Part shown: piece by piece, positions 16,403-25,645 of the stretch | Position numbering within the stretch: the first letter of the stretch is position 1 | Layout of the letters: each line of letters starts with the position of its first letter | Source: Candidatus Rokuibacteriota bacterium | Lineage (GTDB): Bacteria; Methylomirabilota; Methylomirabilia; Rokubacteriales; CSP1-6 | Length of the DNA: 64,000 bases | Direction of reading: 5' to 3' | NCBI GenBank assembly: GCA_016866775.1 | Contig: VGLJ01000009.1 | Coordinates: 1 to 64,000, forward strand | Notes under the pieces: generated by a model | What the model was told of the DNA's origin: nothing | Database searches by the model: none | The model's input: only the letters and a program-made list of their open reading frames with translations | Position numbers and translations under genes: made by a program

Positions 16403-17743
16403 ATGAACGAGACACGGACGCTCGCGCGGTTCGTGGCGGAGACGACGTTCGGCGGTCTGCCGCGCGGGCTCGTCGAGAACTGCAAGATCGCCGTGCTCGA
16501 CACCCTCGGCGCCGGATTCGTCGGCGCCGTGCAACCGTGGGCGCAGCGCATCGTCACGGTCGTCCGGTCGCTCGGCGGCACGCCGGAGGCATCCGTCATC
16601 CATCAGGACTGGCGGACGGACGTGTCGCGTGCCGCGCTCGCGAACGGCGTGCTCATCGGCGCGTTCGAGTGCGAGCCGCTCACCGGCTCGCACGCCAGCG
16701 GCACCGTGCTGCCGGCCGCGCTCGCCGTCTGTCAGCGCGAGCGATTCGACGGCGCGTCGTTCCTCACCGCGCTGGCGCTCGGCTTCGAAGTGTCGGCGCG
16801 GATCGCGCGCACCGCCGTCGGCCTCGAAACGGTTCGCGGCTTCCACAACCCGGGCACGCAGGGACCGTTCGGCGCGGCCGCCGCGGTCGGCAAGCTGTAC
16901 GCGTTCGACCAGGATCGGCTGACCAGCGCGATGGGCATCGCGGGCTCGTCGAGCGCGGGTCTCCTGGAGTTCGCGTGGAGCGGCGGCGACACCAAGCGCC
17001 TGCATCTCGGCCGCGCGAGCCAGCTCGGGCTCGAGAGCGCGCTGCTGGCGCGCAACGGCGTGCGCGGGCCGGCGACCGTGCTCGAAGGCCGCTCCGGCTA
17101 CTTCAACGCGTTCTCGACGCCGCCGCGCATGGAGAAGCTCGTCGAGAGGCTGGGCGCCGACTGGGCGATCGAGCCTCCGTCGCTCAAGTCATACGCCACG
17201 CACGTCACGCAGCAGGCCGTGGTCGCGGCGATCCAGGATCTCAAGCGCGAGCATCCGCTCGATCCCGCGAGGATCACGCGCGTGCTGATCCGCGGCGCGC
17301 CGCGGATCATGGAGGAGCGGCACATGGAGCGCGCGCCGCACGACGTCCTCGGCGGACAGTACAGCCTGCCGTTCACCACGGCGGTCGCGCTGACGCGCGA
17401 TCTCTCGAACCCGCTCGCGTACGACGAGGCCGCCGTGCACGATCCGCTCGTGCGGGACCTCGCGCGGCGCATCGAGCTCGAGCCGGTCGCGGACGATCAT
17501 GCGGACGCGCACCACTTCTGGCCGGCCGAGCTGCTCGTGGAGTGCGCGGGCGAGCGCCACACGCGGCGGACGCGTCCGCACAAGGGCGCGCCGTCCAATC
17601 CGTTCACCTGGGACGACGCCTGCGAGAAGTTCCGGCGCTACACCGCCTCGATCCTCGACCCGGCGCGGGCTTCAGCGCTCATCGAGGCCGTCAGCCGCCT
17701 GGAGAAGGTGGCCGACATGGCGGACGTCGCCGCGCTCGTCTAG
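16403..17743 (+). CDS. MmgE/PrpD family protein
   Basis: This 446-residue protein belongs to the family of 2-methylcitrate dehydratase (PrpD), immune-responsive gene 1/cis-aconitate decarboxylase and iminodisuccinate epimerase. Its all-helical domain starts at TRTLARFVAETTFGGLPRGLVENCKIAVLDTLGAGFVG. The substrate-site region ECEPLTGSHASGTVLPAALAV and FHNPGTQGPFGAAAAVGKLYAFD follow. The lid domain contains LKSYATHVTQQAVVAAIQDL and GGQYSLPFTTAVALTRD. It ends in a 4-base convergent overlap with the HpaB-like gene. It probably catalyses (de)hydration, decarboxylation or epimerisation of a small tricarboxylate-like acid. No propionate-cycle partners are adjacent. Confidence 0.87.
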   Translation: MNETRTLARFVAETTFGGLPRGLVENCKIAVLDTLGAGFVGAVQPWAQRIVTVVRSLGGTPEASVIHQDWRTDVSRAALANGVLIGAFECEPLTGSHASGTVLPAALAVCQRERFDGASFLTALALGFEVSARIARTAVGLETVRGFHNPGTQGPFGAAAAVGKLYAFDQDRLTSAMGIAGSSSAGLLEFAWSGGDTKRLHLGRASQLGLESALLARNGVRGPATVLEGRSGYFNAFSTPPRMEKLVERLGADWAIEPPSLKSYATHVTQQAVVAAIQDLKREHPLDPARITRVLIRGAPRIMEERHMERAPHDVLGGQYSLPFTTAVALTRDLSNPLAYDEAAVHDPLVRDLARRIELEPVADDHADAHHFWPAELLVECAGERHTRRTRPHKGAPSNPFTWDDACEKFRRYTASILDPARASALIEAVSRLEKVADMADVAALV

Positions 17744-19188
17744 TCCCGCCCCAGGAAGTCGCGGACGCGGTCGGCGGCCTCGCGCTTCGGGTAGAGCGCG
17801 TTCAGGATGCGGGCGCGCGTGAGCGGGTCGCTGGCGAAGAAGCGCTCGTAGAGCACCTGCCGGCTGCCGAACGCGCTCCCCGCCACGTCCCACGCGAGAC
17901 GGAACAGCTTCACGCGATCCCGCGCCGTGGCGGCGTCGGTGGCGAGGTACTGCTCGATGGCCGGCGCCAGCGGTCCGCGGAAGTCCGCTTCGCTCGGCGT
18001 GATCATGAAGCTGCTGGAGCCGAGGAGCTGCAGGATCTCGATCATCCGCGGGTACGCGGTCATGAAGAGGTTGCGCGAGCTCTCCACGGGAAGCTGCGCC
18101 GGACACATCACGCCCCACTCGTCGAGCGTCGCGTCGGCTTCCGACGCGCGCATGCACGCCCGGATCAGCTCGGTCTGGAGCATCAGCTCGCCGAGGCGCT
18201 CCTCGGCGTGCGGGAGCTGCGCGTTGCCGAGCGTCTCCGTCATCAGGAGCGCCACGCCCAGCACGAACTCGCACTTCGCGAGGTTCTTGGCCGCGCCCTG
18301 GTGCGCGGTGTGGACGTTCGAGTGCGTCTTGAGCCCGGTGCCGTTGACGAGGTCGACGTCTCCGAAGAGGAACACGCGCTCCCACGGTACGACCACGTCG
18401 TCGAAGAACACGACGCAGTCCATCTCCTCGAACCGCGAGCCGAGCGGGTGATCGAAGCGCGAGCGCTCGAGGTCGAAGCTCTCGCGGCAGAGGAACTGGA
18501 GCCCGGGCGTGCCGCACGGGATCGCGAAGTTGATCGCGAAGGGGCTCGCGCCCGGGGCCATCCGCCCGAGGCGCGGCGAGTACACGGCGATCTCGTCGGC
18601 GAGCGGCCCGAGCGTGGCGAGGATGCGCGCGCCGCGCACGACGAGCCCGGCGTCCGTCTCGCGGACGACGCGGAGGGCGGTCCCCTCCTCCAGCTTGAAC
18701 GTGCCCGCCGTGTCGCGGCTGCGCTGGAGGTTGATGAGCGCGTGCGTCAGCGTGAGGTCGTGCCGGGTGATGTGCTCGTGGTAGCGCCGGACGTTGTCGG
18801 CGAACTCCGGCCGCGCCTGCGCGAAGTAGGGCGCCGCGCCCGCCCAGGCGGCGAAGTTCACGTTCATGAAGTCCGGCGTGCGGCCCATCATCCCGCACGT
18901 CGCGCGCGCCCAGTGCAGCATCATCACGCGCCGGCGCTCGAGCTCCTCCCTCGTGCGCGGGATGATGAACGAGAGGCCTTCGCGCTCGCCGGTCGCGGGC
19001 GCGACGTACGTCATCTCGTCGCGCAGGGCGGGATCGTGCTGCATGTCGTAGAGGGCGGCGATCGTCCGCGCGCCGTTGCGGAGCCCGGGGTGTGTCGTGA
19101 CGTCCTTGACCCGTTCGCCGCCGAGCCAGACGTGGCGCTCCTGGCTCCGCAGCCCGTCGAGGTATTGCTGGCCCGTGCGTGCCGGCAT
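17740..19188 (-). CDS. 4-hydroxyphenylacetate 3-monooxygenase-family (HpaB-like) oxygenase
   Basis: The product is 482 residues with the normal length and layout of the FADH2-dependent HpaB/4-hydroxybutyryl-CoA dehydratase superfamily. It starts RTGQQYLDGLRSQERHVWLGGERVKDV and has HALINLQRSRD, GLVVRGARILATLGPLADEIAVY and MDCVVFFDDVVVPWERVFLFGDV. The absence of the Fe-S ligand cysteines of 4-hydroxybutyryl-CoA dehydratase favours a flavin monooxygenase or a related acyl-CoA-type oxidase. No flavin reductase (HpaC) is next to it. A small-domain PNPOx protein at 47395 is too far away to pair with confidence. The C-terminus overlaps the PrpD-like gene by four bases. Confidence 0.85.
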   Translation of the reverse strand: MPARTGQQYLDGLRSQERHVWLGGERVKDVTTHPGLRNGARTIAALYDMQHDPALRDEMTYVAPATGEREGLSFIIPRTREELERRRVMMLHWARATCGMMGRTPDFMNVNFAAWAGAAPYFAQARPEFADNVRRYHEHITRHDLTLTHALINLQRSRDTAGTFKLEEGTALRVVRETDAGLVVRGARILATLGPLADEIAVYSPRLGRMAPGASPFAINFAIPCGTPGLQFLCRESFDLERSRFDHPLGSRFEEMDCVVFFDDVVVPWERVFLFGDVDLVNGTGLKTHSNVHTAHQGAAKNLAKCEFVLGVALLMTETLGNAQLPHAEERLGELMLQTELIRACMRASEADATLDEWGVMCPAQLPVESSRNLFMTAYPRMIEILQLLGSSSFMITPSEADFRGPLAPAIEQYLATDAATARDRVKLFRLAWDVAGSAFGSRQVLYERFFASDPLTRARILNALYPKREAADRVRDFLGRD

Positions 19189-19215
19189 CGCCGCCTATGA
19201 TACGCGGCGCGCGGG

Positions 19216-20244
19216 TCAGGGCATCGGCACCTCGAAGCGGGCCGCGATGCGGGCGAGGTCGTCGAGCGTCCCGCGCGCGAGCGGGATGCCGTCGCGGCTC
19301 CGCCGAGCGAGCTCGCGATCGCCGCGCTCGCCCGGCACGAGGAGCTCCTCGACGCCGGGCTCCCGCGGCAATGCCTTGATCGTCGCGACCAGCCGCTCGA
19401 CCTCCGCGCGAAACACCGCCGGGTCGGCGAAGCGCGCGACGTCGATCGCGAGCACGAGCCCGTTCTGCGTGTGGCGGCGCTCGGCCGGCGCGCGGCTGAA
19501 CGTCTCGGCGACGATCGGATTCGAGGCGACGAGGCTCGCGAGGCACTCGATCATCAGCGAGAGGCCCGAGCCCTTGTAGTCGCCGAGCGGACGCGGAATC
19601 GTCGCCTTCGCCGGATCGGTCGTCGGCGCCCCCTGGTCGTCGAGCGCGAGGCCGGGCGGAATCGGACGTCCCGCCCGGCGCGCCTGCGCGAGGCCGCCGG
19701 CCGAGATGACGCTCGTGGCCATGTCGAGCACGAGCGGCCCGCGCGCGCCTCCCGGCACCGCGATGGAGACCGGGCTGGTCGAGACCGCGGCGGCGCGCGC
19801 GCCGTGGTACGCCATCATCGGCACCGACGCGGCGAACGCGATCGCCGCCATCCCTCCACGAGCGGCAGCCGACGTGTAGTAGCCGAGCGCGGCGGTGTGC
19901 GTGGTGCGCCGGGCGAGCGCGAAGCCGATGCCCACCTCGCGCGCCTTCTCCATCGCCGCCGCGCACGCCGTCGTCATCGCGACCGGCCCCGGCGCGCGGT
20001 CCATGTCGAACATCACCGCCGCCGGTGTCTCGGTGGCGACCGTGATCGTGGCCGTGGGATTGAGATCGCCGGCGTCGAGCAGCCGTACGTACATCGGGAT
20101 GCGCGCCACGCCGTGGGACTCGACGCCGCGAAGGTCGGCCCACACGAGGACGTCGGCGATGGTCGTGGCGTGATCGTCCGAGAGGCCGGCGGCGACGAAG
20201 ATGTCGCGCGTGAACCGCCGCAGCGCCGCGGCGGCGACGGTCAC
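19216..20244 (-). CDS. Ldh family oxidoreductase (malate/ureidoglycolate/lactate dehydrogenase type 2)
   Basis: This is an NAD(P)-dependent 2-hydroxyacid dehydrogenase of the malate/L-sulfolactate type (342 residues). It begins with the helix ALRRFTRDIFVAAGLSDDHATTIADVLVWADLRGVESHGVARIP, containing the catalytic SHG histidine. Nucleotide-binding features are VGIGFALARRTTHTAALGYYTSAAA, then PLVLDMATSVISAGGL and GDYKGSGLSLMIECLA. The GTG start at 20244 overlaps the TGA of the upstream hydrolase. The hydrolase-dehydrogenase pairing suggests that an ester or lactone is opened and the resulting hydroxy acid oxidised. That link is inferred. Confidence 0.87.
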   Translation of the reverse strand: MTVAAAALRRFTRDIFVAAGLSDDHATTIADVLVWADLRGVESHGVARIPMYVRLLDAGDLNPTATITVATETPAAVMFDMDRAPGPVAMTTACAAAMEKAREVGIGFALARRTTHTAALGYYTSAAARGGMAAIAFAASVPMMAYHGARAAAVSTSPVSIAVPGGARGPLVLDMATSVISAGGLAQARRAGRPIPPGLALDDQGAPTTDPAKATIPRPLGDYKGSGLSLMIECLASLVASNPIVAETFSRAPAERRHTQNGLVLAIDVARFADPAVFRAEVERLVATIKALPREPGVEELLVPGERGDRELARRSRDGIPLARGTLDDLARIAARFEVPMP

Positions 20245-21098
20245 GCGGGGAAGTAGCGGTCGAGCCAGTGCCGCACGAGGCTGACGACGAGCGGGTTCTT
20301 CTCCGAGAACAGGAAGTGGTCGACGCCGGCGACGAGGTGCAGGTCGGTCGGCTGGCCGGCGCGCAGGAACAGGTCGATCGACTGCTCGGTGGGCGTGACC
20401 GAGTCGCTCGCGGGATGCAGGAGCAGGAGCGGCCGCGGCGCGATCTGGCCCACGACGTCGTTCGCGCGGAAGTTGTACATGCTCTCGACGACGTCGAACG
20501 GGAACTCCATGATCGAGCCCGTCGAGAGGTTGCCCCTCAGGTGCGACGGGATCGGGACGATGTCGTAGCGCGGCACCATCAGCGTCTCTCCGCGCTCGCG
20601 CTTGCGCCGGCCTTCCTCCATCATCGCGGTGAAGCGCGCCCACGCCTCGGGCGACTCGTGCTGCTTCCGGAACTTCTTCACCCCGTCGCCCCAGCCGCCG
20701 CTCGAGATGCACGCGGCGACGCGCGCGTCGCCGCCGGCGGCGTAGACGGCGACGGCCGCGCCGAAGCTCTGGCCGATGACCCCGATGCGATCGGGATCGA
20801 CGTCGGCCCGCCCGGCGAGGGCCGTCAGCGCGTGCTTCGTGTCCTCGACCTGCTCGAGACAGATCACGCGCCCCCGCGGGCCCTCGCTCTCGCCGCAGCC
20901 GCGCATGTCGAACCGCAGCGCGACGTAGCCGAGCTCCGCGAGCATCGTGGCCGTCGTCACCGACCCGCCGCTGTCCTTGTTGCTCCCGAAGCCGTGGAGG
21001 ACGAGGAAGCCGGGGCGGCGGCGCGCGCCACCCTCGGGCACGTGCACCATTCCGGCGAGCTTCAGGCCGTCGGACACGAACGAAATGCGCTCGGTCAT
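20241..21098 (-). CDS. Alpha/beta hydrolase
   Basis: This 285-residue serine hydrolase has the oxyanion motif LHGFGSNKDSGG, the nucleophile elbow GQSFG, an acid in HPASDSVTP and a His in AGVDHFLFSEKNP near the C-terminus. The ATG at 21098 is preceded by GGAGGGGG, so a longer in-frame extension upstream is not needed. It is the first gene of a two-gene operon with the Ldh-like dehydrogenase and is divergent from the thioesterase operon. An esterase or lactonase role is likely. The substrate is not deducible. Confidence 0.87.
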   Translation of the reverse strand: MTERISFVSDGLKLAGMVHVPEGGARRRPGFLVLHGFGSNKDSGGSVTTATMLAELGYVALRFDMRGCGESEGPRGRVICLEQVEDTKHALTALAGRADVDPDRIGVIGQSFGAAVAVYAAGGDARVAACISSGGWGDGVKKFRKQHESPEAWARFTAMMEEGRRKRERGETLMVPRYDIVPIPSHLRGNLSTGSIMEFPFDVVESMYNFRANDVVGQIAPRPLLLLHPASDSVTPTEQSIDLFLRAGQPTDLHLVAGVDHFLFSEKNPLVVSLVRHWLDRYFPA

Positions 21099-21119
21099 CA
21101 AGCCCCCTCCGCTCGTCAC

Positions 21120-21125
21120 TATAAT
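21120..21125 (+). promoter_or_regulatory. Candidate -10 box (TATAAT) for the thioesterase/dioxygenase operon, leaderless
   Basis: A perfect TATAAT sits eight bases before the ATG at 21134 in a 35-base divergent gap. Transcription would then start at or next to the A of the start codon. No ribosome site precedes that ATG, which fits a leaderless transcript. No clear -35 hexamer is visible. Confidence 0.4.
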
Positions 21126-21133
21126 CCGTCGGG

Positions 21134-22018
21134 ATGACCCCGCAACACGTCGAGCAGGCACGCGCGCGGTTCTCGAAGGTGGCCTTCGCCGAGCATCTCG
21201 GCATCAGTGTCGCCGAGCTCGCGCGCGATCGTGCCGTGCTCGTCCTGCCGTACCGGCGCGAGCACATGAACGCGGGCGGCCTGCTCAACGGCGGCGCGAG
21301 CGCGTCGCTCCTCACGATGACGGGCACGCTCGCGGCCTGGACCGGGGTCGACCTCGACACGAAGACCGACCTCCGCTGCGTGGACCTGTCGCTGCAGTAT
21401 CTCGACGCCGGGCGGGACGGTGACGACGTCATCGCGGACGCGCGCGTGCTGCGGCGCGGGCGTGACGTCGTGTTCCTCGAGGTGGAAGCGCGCTCGCGCG
21501 CCGGCGTCGCGATCTCGAAGGGCCTGCTCACCTACCAGACGGCGGATCACGGCGCTCGCACGCCGCGGCTCCGCGCCGATCCCAGGCTGCTGCCGCCGCC
21601 GGCGCCGCCGGCCGCTCCCGGCAAGCACCGCCTGTTCGACGGCTACGTGGAGAAGCTCGAGATGACGCCGGTCCACGAGACGCCGGGACGCACGCGCGTG
21701 CGGATGCCGTGCACGCCCGCGCACGCCGACGAGACCGGGCAGCTGCACGCGGGCGCGATCGCCTCCATCGTCGACATCGCGGCCGTCGCCGCCTCGTGGT
21801 CGCTCATCCCCCGCCGCGCCGGTACGCGCGGCTCCACCATCGCCATGCAGATCAGCTTCCCGGCCACGACCGGCGAAGGCGTCGTCGCCGACGCGCACGT
21901 GCAGCAACGGTCCGAGTCGTTGCTCTTCAGCACCGTGCACGTCACCGGCGCGACGTCCGGTCAGCTCGTCGCGCTCGGGCAGGTCAGCTATCGCCTGCTG
22001 GAGCCGTGGCCCGAGTGA
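21134..22018 (+). CDS. Double-hotdog acyl-CoA thioesterase (PaaI-like tandem)
   Basis: The product is 294 residues with two hotdog domains. Domain 1 (about 1-135) has HMNAGGLLNGGASASLLTMTGTLAA. Domain 2 (about 165-290) has CTPAHADETGQLHAGAIASIVDIAAVAASWS. Both segments match the PaaI motif in which a helix carries the catalytic acid. Tandem hotdogs normally fold as one pseudo-dimer. The role would be hydrolysis of an aryl- or acyl-CoA. It is the first gene of a plus-strand series, its stop overlaps the ATG of the LLM gene by one base, and the ring-hydroxylating dioxygenase set lies downstream. Confidence 0.85.
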   Translation: MTPQHVEQARARFSKVAFAEHLGISVAELARDRAVLVLPYRREHMNAGGLLNGGASASLLTMTGTLAAWTGVDLDTKTDLRCVDLSLQYLDAGRDGDDVIADARVLRRGRDVVFLEVEARSRAGVAISKGLLTYQTADHGARTPRLRADPRLLPPPAPPAAPGKHRLFDGYVEKLEMTPVHETPGRTRVRMPCTPAHADETGQLHAGAIASIVDIAAVAASWSLIPRRAGTRGSTIAMQISFPATTGEGVVADAHVQQRSESLLFSTVHVTGATSGQLVALGQVSYRLLEPWPE

Positions 22019-22998
22019 TGCACGTCGGGCTGAGCCCGCTCCAGAGCGGCGGCGACTTCGACGCGACGATCGCGGAGTGCGAGCGCGCCGAGGCCGCGGG
22101 CTTCGACTCCGTGTGGCTCGGCGAGCATCACAACAGCATCCTGCTCTATCCGGCACCGCTCGTCGGGCTCGCCGCGATCGCCGCGCGCACGCGGCGCGTG
22201 CGTCTCGGCACCGGCGTGCTGCTACTGCCGCTCTACCATCCGCTCGCGGTCGCGGAGGAAGCGGCGATGGTCGACGTCATCTCACGGGGCCGCCTGATCC
22301 TCGGCGTCGGCGCGGGCTACGCGCCCGAAGAATTCGCGGCGTTCGGCGTCTCCATCAAGGAGCGCGGCAGCCGGCTCGACGAGGCCGTGCCGTTGATCCA
22401 CCGCCTCTGGACGGAGGACGGCGTCACGCATGCGGGCCGGCACTATCGGATCGAAGGCGCGACGCTGCGGCCGCAGCCGGTGCAAGAGCCGCGTCCGCCG
22501 ATGTGGTTCGCCGGCTGGGTCGGGCCCGCGCTGCGCCGCGCGGGGCGCCTCGGCGACGCGTGGCTCGGCGGCCCATCGGCGAAGCTCGACGAGCTCGCCG
22601 CCTGCACGCGCATGTATCGCGACGCGCGGAGAGCGGCGGGCCGCGGGGACGGCGGCGAGGTCGCGCTGATGCGGTACGTCTTCGTCGCCGAGAGCCTCGA
22701 ACGCGCGCGCGCCGTCGCGGGCGATGCGTTCATCCGGTCGTTCGAAGCGACCTATTTCCGGTGGCCGCACCCGGTCGTCAAGCGCCCGCCGGGCGACCTG
22801 ACGATCGAACGCCTCGCCGAGGACCGCATCATCCTCGGCGACCCCGCGAGCTGCGCGCGCCAGATCGAGCGCTTCGGGAGGGAGCTCGGGCTCACGCACC
22901 TGATCTGCCGCATGTCGGTCGCCGGCATCCCGGCCGACGCGTCGCGCGCGTCGATGGAGCTCTTCACGCGCGAGGTCATGCCGGCGCTGCGCCTATAA
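22018..22998 (+). CDS. LLM class F420/FMN-dependent oxidoreductase
   Basis: This luciferase-like TIM-barrel flavin enzyme (326 residues) begins MHVGLSPLQSGGDFDATIAECERAEAAGFDSVWLGEHHN, the typical first strand and helix. It continues with RVRLGTGVLLLPLYHPLAVAEEAAMVDVISRGRLILGVGAGY and PPMWFAGWVGPALRRAGRLGDAWLGG. The start is fixed by a TGATG overlap with the thioesterase. It could be a monooxygenase or dehydrogenase using FMN or F420. It is co-transcribed with acyl-CoA and dioxygenase genes, so a role in the same catabolic route is reasonable. Confidence 0.88.
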   Translation: MHVGLSPLQSGGDFDATIAECERAEAAGFDSVWLGEHHNSILLYPAPLVGLAAIAARTRRVRLGTGVLLLPLYHPLAVAEEAAMVDVISRGRLILGVGAGYAPEEFAAFGVSIKERGSRLDEAVPLIHRLWTEDGVTHAGRHYRIEGATLRPQPVQEPRPPMWFAGWVGPALRRAGRLGDAWLGGPSAKLDELAACTRMYRDARRAAGRGDGGEVALMRYVFVAESLERARAVAGDAFIRSFEATYFRWPHPVVKRPPGDLTIERLAEDRIILGDPASCARQIERFGRELGLTHLICRMSVAGIPADASRASMELFTREVMPALRL

Positions 22999-22999
22999 T
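22994..22999 (+). promoter_or_regulatory. Candidate -10 box (TATAAT) before the SDR-dioxygenase genes
   Basis: A perfect TATAAT overlaps the stop codon of the LLM gene, 30 bases before the SDR start. The leader would contain the GAGGAGG ribosome site. No convincing -35 hexamer is visible. It suggests that the dioxygenase genes can be transcribed separately from the two genes upstream. Confidence 0.35.
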
Positions 23000-23029
23000 C
23001 GGAGCCCCTTCGACGAGGAGGCCACGACG

Positions 23030-23821
23030 ATGGGCTGGCTCGACGGGCAGGTGGCGCTGGTGACGGGCGGCGGCTCGGGCATCGGACGCGCGATCGTGAC
23101 GCGCTTCATCCAGGAAGGCGCGCGCGTCGGCGTGATGGATCGCGTCGGCGCGCGGACCGAGAAGCTGCAGGCCGAGTACGGCAAGCTGGTCACGACGATC
23201 GGCGGCGACGTGGCGCGGCTCGACGACAACAAGCGAGCGGTGTCCACAACGGTGGACGCCTTCGGCCGGCTCGACATCTTCGTGGGCAACGCCGGCGTGT
23301 TCGACCGCGCGGTGCCCCTCGCCGACATTCCCGACGACCAGCTCTCCGCGGCGTGCGACGAGCTGTTCGCCGTCAACGTGAAGGGATGCCTCTTCGGCGC
23401 GAAGGCCGCGCTCCCCGAGCTTCAGAAGACCGGCGGCTGCATGATCTTCACCGCGTCCGTGGCGGGCATGAACTCGGGCGGAGGCGGCGCGATCTACACC
23501 GCGTCGAAGCACGCCGTCATCGGGCTGATCCGCCAGCTCGCCACCGAGCTTGCGCCCCGGGTCCGGGTGAACGGCGTCGCGCCCGGCGGCACGCGCACCG
23601 ACCTCAGAGGTCTGGCCGTGCTCGGCCAGGACGATCGGACGCACTTCGCCGATCCCGATGTCGAGGAGCGGCTGCGCGCGAACAATCCCTTGCATATGAT
23701 GCTCGAGCCGGACGATCTCGCGGGCGCGTACGTGTTCCTCGCGTCCCCGAGCGCGCGCGGCATGACCGGGACCGTCGTGACCGTGGATGCGGGCAGCATG
23801 CTGCGGATGCGCCGCCGCTGA
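23030..23821 (+). CDS. Short-chain dehydrogenase, probable cis-dihydrodiol dehydrogenase
   Basis: The product is 263 residues with cofactor motif TGGGSGIGR (12-20), NAG in VGNAGVF, catalytic Ser in FTASVAG and Y-x-x-x-K in YTASK. The overall pattern ([21 protein letters not shown], long loop before [20 protein letters not shown]) resembles the BphB/HcaB type. These oxidise cis-dihydrodiols, made by Rieske dioxygenases, to catechols. The alpha subunit of such a dioxygenase starts 13 bases downstream, which supports that call. It has a strong GAGGAGG ribosome site. Confidence 0.85.
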   Translation: MGWLDGQVALVTGGGSGIGRAIVTRFIQEGARVGVMDRVGARTEKLQAEYGKLVTTIGGDVARLDDNKRAVSTTVDAFGRLDIFVGNAGVFDRAVPLADIPDDQLSAACDELFAVNVKGCLFGAKAALPELQKTGGCMIFTASVAGMNSGGGGAIYTASKHAVIGLIRQLATELAPRVRVNGVAPGGTRTDLRGLAVLGQDDRTHFADPDVEERLRANNPLHMMLEPDDLAGAYVFLASPSARGMTGTVVTVDAGSMLRMRRR

Positions 23822-23834
23822 GGGAGGGTCGCTC

Positions 23835-25109
23835 ATGGCAACCGATGTCAGCCGGCTGGTCGACGCCGAGAACGGCCGCATCAGCCGCCGCATCTTCATC
23901 GAGCAGGAGATCTACGAGCAGGAGCTCGAGCGGATCTTCGCCCGGTGCTGGCTCTTCCTCTGCCACGAGTGCCAGATCCCGCGGCCCGGAGATTTCTTCA
24001 CCACCTACATGGGCGAGGACCCGGTCCTCGTCGTGCGCGACGGCAACGGACAGGTCGGCGCGTTCCTGAACGTCTGCCGGCACCGCGGCAATCGCCTGTG
24101 CCGCGCCGAGGCGGGCAACGCCGCGAGCTTCACGTGCGCCTATCACGGGTGGACGTACCGCAACGACGGGCGGCTGGTCGGCGTGCCGTTCATCAAGGAG
24201 GCGTACCACAACGCGCTCGAGCGCGAGCGCTGGGGTCTCATCCCCGTCGCGCAGGTCGAGAGCTACAAGGGCCTCGTGTTCGCGACGTTCGATGCCGAGG
24301 CACCGCCGCTGCGCGAATACCTCGGCGAGATGGCGTGGTACCTCGACGCGTTCTTCGACCGCCGCGAAGGCGGCATCGAAGTCGTCGGCGGGCTGCACAA
24401 GTGGATCATGCCGTGCAACTGGAAGCTGCCCGCCGAGAACTTCGCGGGCGACGGCTATCACGTCACCTGGAGTCACGTCTCGGCGATTCGCGCGGGGTTC
24501 GGCGGTGACTTTCGCGTCGGCGCCGATCCGACGGGCGTAGCGCTCTCGCCGGGCAACGGCCACTGCGTGATGACCGTCGGCGCGAACATGAACGCTGACC
24601 CGCCGGCGCCCGAGATCCAGGCGTACGAGGAGAAGATCTTCCCCGAGATCGTGCAACGTCTCGGACCGCGCGCGGGCACCCTCAAGCCCGTCGCGGGCAC
24701 GGTGTTTCCGAACTTCTCCATGCTCAAACCGACGTCGCGCACGTTCCGCGTCTGGCATCCCCGCGGTCCCGAGAAGACCGAAGTGTGGGCGTGGGTCTAC
24801 GTGGACAAGGCGGCGCCGCCCGAGGTGAAGGAAGCCAACCGGCTCGCGGGCGTGCGCGTCTTCGGTCCCGCCGGCGTGTTCGAGCAGGACGACATGGACA
24901 ACTGGCAGGCGTGCACGCAGACCGGCCGCGGCGTCGTCGCGCGCAGGCATCCGCTGAACTACGAGATGGGGCTCGGACACGACCGCTGGAACGACGATCT
25001 CAAGGCCGTGGCCAGCGACTACCGCTTCAGCGAGAGCAACCACCGCCAGTTCTACCAGCGCTGGGCGCAGCTCATGGCCGCCGAGAAGTGGTCGGAGCTC
25101 AAGAGCTGA
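23835..25109 (+). CDS. Aromatic ring-hydroxylating dioxygenase, alpha subunit (Rieske oxygenase)
   Basis: The product is 424 residues. The Rieske [2Fe-2S] ligands are C81-x-H83 ([10 protein letters not shown]) and C101-x2-H104 (CAYHGW). The catalytic domain contains [14 protein letters not shown], with the bridging D206 and iron ligands H209 and H214. The third ligand (Asp) is in the FEQDDMDNW segment at 349-357. The length is typical of group II/III oxygenases such as biphenyl or benzoate types. The start has GGGAGGG 6-7 bases upstream. The beta subunit follows with a TGATG overlap. Ferredoxin and reductase genes are not adjacent, so electrons must come from elsewhere. Confidence 0.93.
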   Translation: MATDVSRLVDAENGRISRRIFIEQEIYEQELERIFARCWLFLCHECQIPRPGDFFTTYMGEDPVLVVRDGNGQVGAFLNVCRHRGNRLCRAEAGNAASFTCAYHGWTYRNDGRLVGVPFIKEAYHNALERERWGLIPVAQVESYKGLVFATFDAEAPPLREYLGEMAWYLDAFFDRREGGIEVVGGLHKWIMPCNWKLPAENFAGDGYHVTWSHVSAIRAGFGGDFRVGADPTGVALSPGNGHCVMTVGANMNADPPAPEIQAYEEKIFPEIVQRLGPRAGTLKPVAGTVFPNFSMLKPTSRTFRVWHPRGPEKTEVWAWVYVDKAAPPEVKEANRLAGVRVFGPAGVFEQDDMDNWQACTQTGRGVVARRHPLNYEMGLGHDRWNDDLKAVASDYRFSESNHRQFYQRWAQLMAAEKWSELKS

Positions 25110-25645
25110 TGGCCGACGACCTTCTCCGCGACGTCGAGCAGTTCTTCTACCGCGAAGCGCGACTGCTGGACGAGCGGCGCTTCCACGAGTGGCTCGAGCT
25201 CTTCACCGACGACGTGCGGTACTGGATGGCGGGCCGCCGGACGCGCTATCCACAGTCGAGCAAGGCCATCACGGTCCTTGCCGGCACCCGCCGCGACGAC
25301 GGCGACATCGAGGACGAGCTGCCACTCCTCGACGAGACCAAGACGACGCTCATCGGGCGCGTCGCGCGCATCGACACGGGCATGGCGTGGGGCGAGGATC
25401 CGCCGTCGCGCACGCGCCACATCATCACCAACGTCGAGGTCGAGCCCGGCGCCACCGCCTCCGAGCTGACGGTGTACTCGAACTTCCTCGTCTACCGGAC
25501 GCGCGCGGAGACCGAGCAGGACCTGTACGTCGGCGCGCGGCAGGACGTCCTTCGATCGGTCGACGGTGCGTGGAAGATCGCCGGCCGCAAGCTCATCCTC
25601 GACCAGAACGTGCTCTTGCCGAAGAACGTGAGCGTCTTTTTTTGA
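25109..25645 (+). CDS. Aromatic ring-hydroxylating dioxygenase, beta subunit
   Basis: This 178-residue NTF2-fold small subunit of a Rieske dioxygenase (BphE/HcaF-like) shows VEQFFYREARLLDERRFHEWLELFTDDVRYWM at the start, RVARIDTGMAWGEDPPSRTRHIITNVEV in the middle, and DVLRSVDGAWKIAGRKLILDQNVLLPKN near the end. It is structural, holding the alpha3beta3 hexamer. The start overlaps the alpha-subunit stop (TGATG). The coding end runs through seven T residues into the stop, and this T-run also contains the TTG start of the next gene. Confidence 0.93.
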   Translation: MADDLLRDVEQFFYREARLLDERRFHEWLELFTDDVRYWMAGRRTRYPQSSKAITVLAGTRRDDGDIEDELPLLDETKTTLIGRVARIDTGMAWGEDPPSRTRHIITNVEVEPGATASELTVYSNFLVYRTRAETEQDLYVGARQDVLRSVDGAWKIAGRKLILDQNVLLPKNVSVFF